Source of the DNA: Palsa-504 sp963818225
Lineage (GTDB): Bacteria; Actinomycetota; Actinomycetes; Streptosporangiales; Streptosporangiaceae
DNA: 64,000 nt
Assembly (NCBI GenBank): GCA_963818225.1
Contig: CAWFRO010000006.1
Coordinates: 496,001-560,000, forward strand
Reading direction: 5' to 3'
A program made the translations under genes and the position numbers. The notes under the pieces were generated by a model, which was given only the letters and a program-made list of their open reading frames with translations, was not told the origin of the DNA and did not search any database. How positions within the stretch are numbered: position 1 is the stretch's first letter; each line of letters begins with the position of its first letter. This document shows, piece after piece, positions 58,410 to 64,000 of this stretch.

Positions 58410-59435
58410 GTGGAGCAGGCCACGCTGCAGCGCGCCCGCGCCGGTGATGAGCAGGCGTTCCGCGAGCTCACCGACCCGTACCGGCGTGAGCTGCAGGTGC
58501 ACTGCTACCGGATGCTCGGCTCGCTGACCGAGGCCGAGGACATGGTGCAGGAGACGCTGCTGTCGGCCTGGCGTGGGCTGGCCGGGTTCGCCCAGCGCGC
58601 ATCAGTGCGGTCGTGGCTGTACCGGATTGCCACCAATCAGTGCCTTAACGCCCGGCGCGCTGCGGGCCGCCGGGTCCCGGCCGAGCCCGTTCCCCCGTTC
58701 CAGCCGCCCGAGCCGACCAGCCGTGGCGAGATTACCTGGCTGCAGCCTTATCCGGACTCCCTGCTAGACGGCATCGGCGATGCGGCGCCGGGGCCGGAAG
58801 CCCGCTACCAGGCCGTCGAGGCAATCGAACTGGCCTTCATCGCCAGCCTGCAGCGCATGCCGCCCCGGCAGGCGGCTGCTCTCCTGCTCCGCGACGTGCT
58901 CGGCTTCGCCGCGGCTGAGGTGGCGAGCCTGCTCGACACGACGCCGGTCGCCGTCAAGGGCAGCTTGCAGCGGGCGCGCGCGGCGGTGCGCCAAGGCCAG
59001 GATCAGGCGCCGCGGCCGGGATCAGCGGCCGAGCGTGTCCTGGCCCGGCGGTTCGCCGATGCGTACGTGGCCGGAGATATCGCCGGCGTGGTCGCGCTGC
59101 TCACCGACGACGCATGGCTGTCCATGCCGCCAGCGCCCCACCAGTATCAGGGCCCCGCCGCCATCGGGTCTTTCCTGCAGGCCAGCTTCGGTTACCGCGG
59201 CGGGCGCCGGGTGTCCTTGGTGCCCACCTCGGCTAACACCCAGCCCGCCCTGGCCAGCTACCTCAGCGGCCCGGACGAAGAAGCCCGGCCGGGCGCTTCC
59301 CCGGCCGGGCTGTTCGTGCTCACCATGGCGGGTCCGCGGATCCGGGCCATCACCCGGTTCCACTGCGACGCGCTCTACCCGCGGTTCGGCCTGGCCCTAT
59401 CGCTGCCAGCGAGCGCGGCGCAGCCCGCACGCTGA
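58410..59435 (+). CDS. ECF41-type sigma factor with C-terminal SnoaL domain
   Basis: A 341-residue sigma-70 family factor related to the one at 46153. Region 2: FRELTDPYRRELQVHCYRMLGSLTEAEDMVQETLL. Region 4: SLQRMPPRQAAALLLRDVLGFAAAEVASLL. C-terminal SnoaL domain: FADAYVAGDIAGVVALLTDDAWLSMPPAPHQYQGPAAI. The two proteins share layout, for example PPxPFEYEG and PPAPHQYQG and the ECF41 tail, although they are clearly diverged. GTG 58410 is the only credible start and follows no strong ribosome site. It is followed by the small GlsB-type gene in the opposite direction. Confidence 0.88.
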   Translation: MEQATLQRARAGDEQAFRELTDPYRRELQVHCYRMLGSLTEAEDMVQETLLSAWRGLAGFAQRASVRSWLYRIATNQCLNARRAAGRRVPAEPVPPFQPPEPTSRGEITWLQPYPDSLLDGIGDAAPGPEARYQAVEAIELAFIASLQRMPPRQAAALLLRDVLGFAAAEVASLLDTTPVAVKGSLQRARAAVRQGQDQAPRPGSAAERVLARRFADAYVAGDIAGVVALLTDDAWLSMPPAPHQYQGPAAIGSFLQASFGYRGGRRVSLVPTSANTQPALASYLSGPDEEARPGASPAGLFVLTMAGPRIRAITRFHCDALYPRFGLALSLPASAAQPAR

Positions 59436-59451
59436 CCCGGGCGGCCGGTGC

Positions 59452-59742
59452 TCAGTAGCGGCGGCGGCGGCCAGGCTCCAAGTGGGTGAGCCGGAGCAGG
59501 AGCAGCAGCACGATGGCGCCGATGACGGACCCGATGAGGCCCACGGTGTGGAAGCTGTGCACGTTCAGCGTGTGGTACTTCCACAGGTTGTCGAGGAAAC
59601 CGCCGATGAAGGAGCCGGCGATGCCGACGACGATAGTGCCGATGACGCCGATGGGGTCGCGGCCTGGGAGAAGAAGGCGGGCCAGAGCGCCCGCGATCAG
59701 CCCGATGATGACGATCCAGATAATGAAAATAATCACGCTCAT
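59452..59742 (-). CDS. GlsB/YeaQ/YmgE-type stress membrane protein
   Basis: A 96-residue transglycosylase-associated (GlsB/YeaQ/YmgE) membrane protein with about three helices: IIFIIWIVIIGLIAGALARLLLPG, IGVIGTIVVGIAGSFIGGFLDN and VGLIGSVIGAIVLLLLLRLTH. The signature DPIGVIGTIVVGIAGSFIGGFL is clear. ATG 59742 is preferred over the in-frame ATG at 59781 because it begins close to the first helix. It converges on the sigma-factor gene. Function is general envelope stress response; its exact role is unknown. Confidence 0.88.
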   Translation of the reverse strand: MSVIIFIIWIVIIGLIAGALARLLLPGRDPIGVIGTIVVGIAGSFIGGFLDNLWKYHTLNVHSFHTVGLIGSVIGAIVLLLLLRLTHLEPGRRRRY

Positions 59743-59794
59743 GAAGGTTCCCGTGCTGCGCGTTTTATGCCTGTGTTTCAAGGCTTTTTCGGTT

Positions 59795-60982
59795 TCAGGG
59801 CTGGCCGGCCAGTTCCCGTTCCAGCGGCGTGCGGAACCGGGGCTTGAGCCGCGCGCCGGGCCCGATCCACTGGGCGAGCCGCCCGGCCTCGGCTGTTATG
59901 GCCGCGGCGGCCTCGGCCCCGACGTCCTCGAGCAGCCCGACCGCGATCTCGCCGTTCTCGCGCTGGGCCCAGCCGCCGACGATCCGGCCGTCCCACCAGG
60001 CCGTCGGGCCGATGTTCCCGGACCGGTCGAACAACGCCGCGCCGTGCTCACCCACGTACCAGTCGCGCTCGCGCCAGCCCATGGCGGTGGGGTCCAGGGC
60101 GGGCAGCAGCGCCGCCCATGGCGGCGGTGCGGGCCCATCCAGGCCGGGCAGGTCGGCGGCGAGCATGACCCCAGGCGTGCCGTGCAGGTCGACCTCGGCC
60201 AGCTCGAGCTGGGCCAGCGCCTGCCTGACCTGCCCGCCCGTCAGGCCGGTCCACCACTGCAGGTCGGACACGAGAGCCGGCCCGAAGGCGGACAGCCAGC
60301 GGCGGGCCAGCTCGGCGCGCGCGTCCGCGGCGGCCGGCCGGGCCAGCTCCGGAGCCGCTGACCAGGTGAACTGGCTGGAGGTCCACCCGCCGCGCGGGCG
60401 GCCGCGCACGATCAGCCCCTCGGCGGACAGCAACGTGAGCAGGCGCGTCGTGACGTTGACCGGGCCGCCGTAGGCTTTGCTCTCGTCATAGATGATCTTC
60501 GCCCGCAGCCGTGGCTCGTCCCGGGCGAGCTCCGCGCCGGTCGCGACGCCGCGCGCGGCCAGCGCCTGGACCGTGGCCTCCCCCGCCTCCTTGAGCCAGC
60601 CCGCCCCGTCGGCGGCGATGCCCGACGCTTCCACCTGCTGGGCCAGCCGCCGCCGCAAGCGCTCCGCGATCTGGTCGGTGCAGGCGGCCTGGATCACCGG
60701 CACCAGGCCGGCCGGGACGACGAACACGGTCCGGCGCATGCCGAGCATCCGGACCAGGGAGCCCTCCTCGTACAGCGCGTGCTCGATGGCCGATTTGTCG
60801 ACTTCCCGGGTGCGGGCCCGGGCGGCCAGATAGACCGACGCGGGGTCGCTGCCGTGCAAGCCGACGATGTCCGCCACCGCGGCCGCGGCCGTCACGGCCC
60901 GCTCCCCCGGCGCCAGGTGATGCCGTGCGGCCAGGCGCCTGCGCCGCTCGGCCACGCTGACCGTCCGGATGCCATGGCCCAT
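59795..60982 (-). CDS. Winged-helix DNA-binding domain-containing protein (HTH_42)
   Basis: A 395-residue protein of the HTH_42/AlkZ-like family: SVAERRRRLAARHHLAPG, GLHGSDPASVYLAARART, LVRMLGMRRTVFVVP, GWLKEAGEATVQALAARG and WWDGRIVGGWAQRENGEIAV. AlkZ is a DNA glycosylase that unlinks interstrand crosslinks made by azinomycin, and other members have unknown function. The QxQ or QxD catalytic motif of true AlkZ-type enzymes is not clearly seen (here LHGSDP), so activity is uncertain. Start ATG 60982 is 40 nt from the divergent hydrolase gene. Confidence 0.82.
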   Translation of the reverse strand: MGHGIRTVSVAERRRRLAARHHLAPGERAVTAAAAVADIVGLHGSDPASVYLAARARTREVDKSAIEHALYEEGSLVRMLGMRRTVFVVPAGLVPVIQAACTDQIAERLRRRLAQQVEASGIAADGAGWLKEAGEATVQALAARGVATGAELARDEPRLRAKIIYDESKAYGGPVNVTTRLLTLLSAEGLIVRGRPRGGWTSSQFTWSAAPELARPAAADARAELARRWLSAFGPALVSDLQWWTGLTGGQVRQALAQLELAEVDLHGTPGVMLAADLPGLDGPAPPPWAALLPALDPTAMGWRERDWYVGEHGAALFDRSGNIGPTAWWDGRIVGGWAQRENGEIAVGLLEDVGAEAAAAITAEAGRLAQWIGPGARLKPRFRTPLERELAGQP

Positions 60983-61022
60983 GGCGCCGACCCTACCTGC
61001 GCCCGGCCGGTACGGTCGGACC

Positions 61023-62315
61023 GTGATGACCTATCGCCAGCCCGGCACCGTGCTGACCGACCGCCTCTTCGCCGTCCCGCTCGATCACGGCCGCCCGGAC
61101 GGGCCGCAGATTGAGGTGTTCGCCCGTGAGGTCGCCGCCGCCGGCAAGGCCGACGCCGACCTGCCGTGGCTGCTGTTCCTGCAGGGCGGGCCGGGATTCG
61201 GGGCCCAGCGGCCGCAGGGGCGGGAGGGCTGGCTGAACCGCGCGCTGGAGGATTACCGGGTGCTGCTGCTCGACCAGCGCGGCACCGGCCGCTCCACCCC
61301 CGCCACCCGGCAGACCCTGGCCTGCCTGGGCTCGGCCCAGGCTCAGGCCGACTACCTGGCCCACTTCCGCGCCGACAGCATCGTGCTCGACGCCGAGCTG
61401 ATCCGGCGCGAGCTGACCGGCGGCGCGCCGTGGGGCGTGCTCGGGCAGAGCTTCGGCGGGTTCTGCACCGTCAGCTATCTGTCCTTCGCCCCGTACGGCC
61501 TCCGCGAGGCGTTCATCACCGGCGGCCTGCCGGGCCTGTCGGCGACAGCCGACGACGTCTACCGGCGGACCTACGCGACGGTGACCGGCAAGAACGCCGC
61601 GCACTACGAGCGCTACCCCGGGGATATGGCGCAGGCGGCCCTGGTCGCCCAGCACCTGGCCGGTCATGACGTCCGGCTGCCGGACGGCACACCGCTGTCG
61701 GTGCGGGCGTTCCAGTCGCTGGGGATCATGCTCGGCCGCAGCACCGGCAGCCACGAGCTGCACTACCTGCTCGAGGACCCGTTCGCCGGCGACGAGCTGT
61801 CCGACGCGTTCCGGTACGCGGTGGCGGCCAAGCTCAGCTTCGCCGGCGGCCCGCTGTACGCGCTGCTGCACGAGGCGTGCTACGCCCAGGGGCCCGCGAC
61901 CCGGTGGTCCGCGCAGCGGATCCGGGCGGAGTTCAGCGGGTTCGATCCCGGGCCGGTTCTCGACGCGGACCCGGGGACCGTTCCCCTGCTGTTCACCGGC
62001 GAGATGATCTACCCGTGGATGATCGATGCCGACCCGGTGCTGCGGCCGCTGCGCGAGGCGGCTGACCTGCTGGCCGAGCGCGACGGCTGGCCGCCGCTGT
62101 ACGACCCGTCGCGCCTGGCGGCCAACGAGGTACCGGTGGCCGCCGCCGTTTACTACGACGACATGTACGTGGACCGCGAGCTCTCGATCGGGACGGCCAG
62201 CGCGATCCGCGGGCTGCGCACGTGGGTGACGAGCGAATACGAGCATGACGGCCTGCGGGTCAGCGCCGGGGCCGTGCTGGACCGCCTGATCGCGATGTGC
62301 CGGGGTACGAGCTGA
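61023..62315 (+). CDS. Proline iminopeptidase-like alpha/beta-hydrolase (S33)
   Basis: A 430-residue alpha/beta-hydrolase of the proline iminopeptidase group: VPLDHGRPDGPQIEVFARE, LLFLQGGPGFG (oxyanion hole), VLLLDQRGTGRST, WGVLGQSFGGFCTVSYLS (nucleophile Ser), and LFTGEMIYPWMI in the C-terminal part. It probably removes N-terminal prolines or hydrolyses small peptides. The start may be GTG 61023 or ATG 61026, one codon apart. With only 40 bp to the divergent start and no clear ribosome site, the transcript is probably leaderless. Confidence 0.85.
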   Translation: MMTYRQPGTVLTDRLFAVPLDHGRPDGPQIEVFAREVAAAGKADADLPWLLFLQGGPGFGAQRPQGREGWLNRALEDYRVLLLDQRGTGRSTPATRQTLACLGSAQAQADYLAHFRADSIVLDAELIRRELTGGAPWGVLGQSFGGFCTVSYLSFAPYGLREAFITGGLPGLSATADDVYRRTYATVTGKNAAHYERYPGDMAQAALVAQHLAGHDVRLPDGTPLSVRAFQSLGIMLGRSTGSHELHYLLEDPFAGDELSDAFRYAVAAKLSFAGGPLYALLHEACYAQGPATRWSAQRIRAEFSGFDPGPVLDADPGTVPLLFTGEMIYPWMIDADPVLRPLREAADLLAERDGWPPLYDPSRLAANEVPVAAAVYYDDMYVDRELSIGTASAIRGLRTWVTSEYEHDGLRVSAGAVLDRLIAMCRGTS

Positions 62316-62316
62316 G

Positions 62317-63441
62317 TCACAGGTAGCCGCGCCGGTCCCATTCCCGGGCCAGGAGCTGGCAGGAGCGGACCCGGTCGGCGTGGTCATGAGTGATGGTGGT
62401 GACGATCACCTCATCCGCGTCCGTCGCGTCGCGGAGCCGCTCGAGCTGGTCCGCTACCTGGCCGGGCGAGCCGACGAACTGGGTGTCGACCCGGTCGGCG
62501 ACCAGGGCGCGGTCGGCGTCGGTCCAGGCGTGCTCCCGGGCCTGCGCGGGGGTCGGGAACTGGATCGCGCCCTCGCCGGAGCGGATGCTGCGGACCCACG
62601 GGCCGTAGCCCGCGGCGAGCTCGCGGGCCGCCGCGTCGTCCCCGGCCACCACGACGTCGGCCGAGACGCTGACGTAGGGACGGTCCAGGTCGGCGGACGG
62701 CCGGAACGCGGCCCGGTAGCCCTCGACGGCCTCGATCACCGTGGCCGGGCTCACGTGGTAGTTAGCGGCGAACCGCAGGCCGTTGGCCCCGGCCACCTCG
62801 GCACTCTCGCCGCCGCTGCTGCCGAGGATCCAGACCTGCACCTCGGCGCCCTCGCCCGGGACGACGTGCGCCTCGGCGCCCTCGGCCGACTTGTAGGTGC
62901 CGCCGAGCAGGGCCAGGATGTCGCCGACCTGCTCGGTGTAGTCCTGCGACTGGGCGCCGGGCAGCTGCAGGAGGGTCCGCTGCAGCTGGACGCGCGGCGA
63001 GCCCAGCAGGTGCGCGGGGGAATACCGGGGCGGGATCAGCAGGCCGTTCGGCAGTGTGATGTTCTCGCGCGGGCCTGCTGCCGCCTGCGCGCCGCGGGGC
63101 CGCCCGCCGGACCGGCCCAGGCCGAGATCGAGCCGGCCGGGGTACAGCGCATCGATCAGGCCGAACTCCTCCACGGTGGCCAGCGCCGTGCGGTGCCCCA
63201 TCTGGACCGCGCCTGAGCCGATCCGGATCCTCGACGTCGCCGCGGCGGTGAGGGCCAGGACGACGGCCGGGGACGTGCCGGCCACGCCGGGATTGAGGTG
63301 ATGCTCGGCGAACCAGTACCGCGCGTAGCCGGCCTGCTCCGCGGCCTGGGCCAGGTCGATGCTGCTGCGCAGCGCCTGCGCGGCGGTCGAGCCGGAGCTG
63401 ATCGGCACCAGGTCGAGCACGGCGAGCGGGACGGCGGTCAT
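62317..63441 (-). CDS. LLM-class flavin-dependent oxidoreductase (luciferase-like)
   Basis: A 374-residue luciferase-like monooxygenase of the MsnO8 type: AVLDLVPISSGSTAAQALRSSIDLAQAAEQAGYARYWFAEHHLNPGVAG, IGSGAVQMGHRTALATVEEFGLIDALYPGRLDLGLGRS, and WILGSSGGESAEVAGANGLRFAAN. TIM-barrel residues for FMN/F420 are in the usual places. It overlaps the next LLM gene by 4 nt (ATGA), so both are one operon. Substrate unknown: this family oxidises thiols, aldehydes or sulfonates. Confidence 0.85.
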   Translation of the reverse strand: MTAVPLAVLDLVPISSGSTAAQALRSSIDLAQAAEQAGYARYWFAEHHLNPGVAGTSPAVVLALTAAATSRIRIGSGAVQMGHRTALATVEEFGLIDALYPGRLDLGLGRSGGRPRGAQAAAGPRENITLPNGLLIPPRYSPAHLLGSPRVQLQRTLLQLPGAQSQDYTEQVGDILALLGGTYKSAEGAEAHVVPGEGAEVQVWILGSSGGESAEVAGANGLRFAANYHVSPATVIEAVEGYRAAFRPSADLDRPYVSVSADVVVAGDDAAARELAAGYGPWVRSIRSGEGAIQFPTPAQAREHAWTDADRALVADRVDTQFVGSPGQVADQLERLRDATDADEVIVTTITHDHADRVRSCQLLAREWDRRGYL

Positions 63442-64000
63442 GAGCGGGCCTTCAGCGGTTCCAGGCCCAGGTGATCGCGCAGCGTCGGGCCCTCGTACTC
63501 GGTCCGGAACACGCCCCGTTCCTGCAGCAGCGGCACCACGGTGTCGGCGAACTGATCCAGCCCGCCGGGCGTGATGTACGGCACCAGGATGAACCCGTCG
63601 CTGGCGTCCGCCTGCACCAGGTCGTTGATCTGCCCGGCCATGGTGGCCGGCGACCCGACGAACGTCTGCCGGCCGGTGACCTCGATGATCAGCTCGCGGA
63701 TCGACAGCTTGCCCGCTTCCGCCTTGGCCCGCCACTGCGCCGCGGTGGCCAGCGGGTCCCGGTGCATCCGCACGCTGGCCCGGCCGCGGGCCGTGGTGTT
63801 CTCGCCCGGGTCCGGGTCGATGTCCGGCAGCGGGCCGTCCGGATCGTAGCCGGACAGGTCCCGGTTCCACAGCTGCTCGAGGAACGCGATCGCCGTCGGC
63901 CCGCTGACCTGCTGGCGGCGCACGTGGCGGGCCACTTCAGCCGCCTCGGCGTCGGTATCACCGAGCACGAAGGCCGCGGCGGGCAGGACGAGCAGCTGGT
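63438..64000 (-). CDS. Nitrilotriacetate monooxygenase-type LLM oxidoreductase (partial)
   Basis: The C-terminal part of a NtaA/DmoA/SnaA-type flavin monooxygenase, open to the window edge: AFVLGDTDAEAAEVARHV, LSIRELIIEVTGRQTFVGSPATMAGQINDLVQADASDGFILVPYITPGGLDQFADTVVPLLQERGVFR, and the end LRDHLGLEPLKARS. The N-terminal TIM barrel is beyond base 64000. Such enzymes use FMNH2 from a separate reductase. The stop overlaps the next LLM gene (ATGA). Confidence 0.8.
   Translation of the reverse strand, partial: QLLVLPAAAFVLGDTDAEAAEVARHVRRQQVSGPTAIAFLEQLWNRDLSGYDPDGPLPDIDPDPGENTTARGRASVRMHRDPLATAAQWRAKAEAGKLSIRELIIEVTGRQTFVGSPATMAGQINDLVQADASDGFILVPYITPGGLDQFADTVVPLLQERGVFRTEYEGPTLRDHLGLEPLKARS

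Overview
The window is high-GC DNA of an actinomycete. The base composition, the frequent ATGA and GTGA gene overlaps, and the markers RbpA, a DUF397/HATPase pair, DUF1707, DUF3817, a Ppm1-type dolichol-phosphate-mannose synthase, two ECF41-type sigma factors and an encapsulin point to Actinomycetota, probably near Streptosporangiales. The genus cannot be read from the sequence alone. I saw no rRNA, tRNA or CRISPR array, so this looks like ordinary chromosome with one small accessory patch at about 45.9-53.5 kb.

Layout. 0-2.0 kb: the end of a hydroxyisobutyrate-dehydrogenase-like gene, then an ArsR/AHSA1/NTF2-like operon. 2.1-6.4 kb: an O-methyltransferase, then a MocR regulator divergent from a cystathionine-gamma-synthase-like gene and a tandem GNAT gene. 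6.5-7.5 kb: a TetR regulator and a small membrane protein. 7.5-13.0 kb: an incomplete lysine-fermentation locus, with kamA divergent from kdd-kamD-kamE-kal and with no kce. 13.5-25.1 kb: a glycosyltransferase, a large membrane protein with two repeated extracellular domains, small exported proteins, MFS and MATE exporters, a stand-alone TSCPD protein, a PNPOx-like protein and a CBS protein. 25.8-30.3 kb: Ppm1, RbpA behind a SigR-type promoter, a phosphodiesterase, two RNA/small-molecule methyltransferases and two small membrane proteins. 30.3-36.5 kb: adk-prs, an S9A oligopeptidase, and a DyP peroxidase with its encapsulin. 36.5-45.9 kb: a P450, a UPF0104-type membrane protein, a truncated haemoglobin, HATPase/DUF397, a short UvrA-like ABC protein, a Tat-exported deacetylase lipoprotein, and a VOC/AraC pair. 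45.9-53.5 kb (accessory patch): an ECF41 sigma factor, two RibD-C/DHFR-like paralogues around an MFS exporter, a SnoaL protein, a serine recombinase with a res-like site, a toxin-antitoxin pair and several dispersed palindromes. 53.7-64 kb: a HelD-like RNA polymerase helicase, hydrolases, RidA, a PRC-barrel protein, a second ECF41 sigma factor with a SnoaL neighbour, a GlsB-type protein, a winged-helix protein, an aminopeptidase-like hydrolase and two flavin-dependent monooxygenases.

How the genes fit together. KamA, KamDE, Kdd and Kal cover lysine to beta-lysine, to 3,5-diaminohexanoate, to 5-amino-3-oxohexanoate, and the deamination of 3-aminobutyryl-CoA. The cleavage enzyme linking the last two must be encoded elsewhere. 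The DyP peroxidase ends in a typical encapsulin-targeting peptide and overlaps the shell gene, so it is the obvious cargo.

Caution. Four genes in the first 22 kb (cystathionine synthase-like, TetR, the large membrane protein, MFS) each carry one apparent 1-2 nt indel that shifts a recognisable protein out of frame. Such clustering suggests either residual assembly errors or real decay. Any automatic annotation of this part, including one giant synthase-GNAT fusion, should be distrusted.
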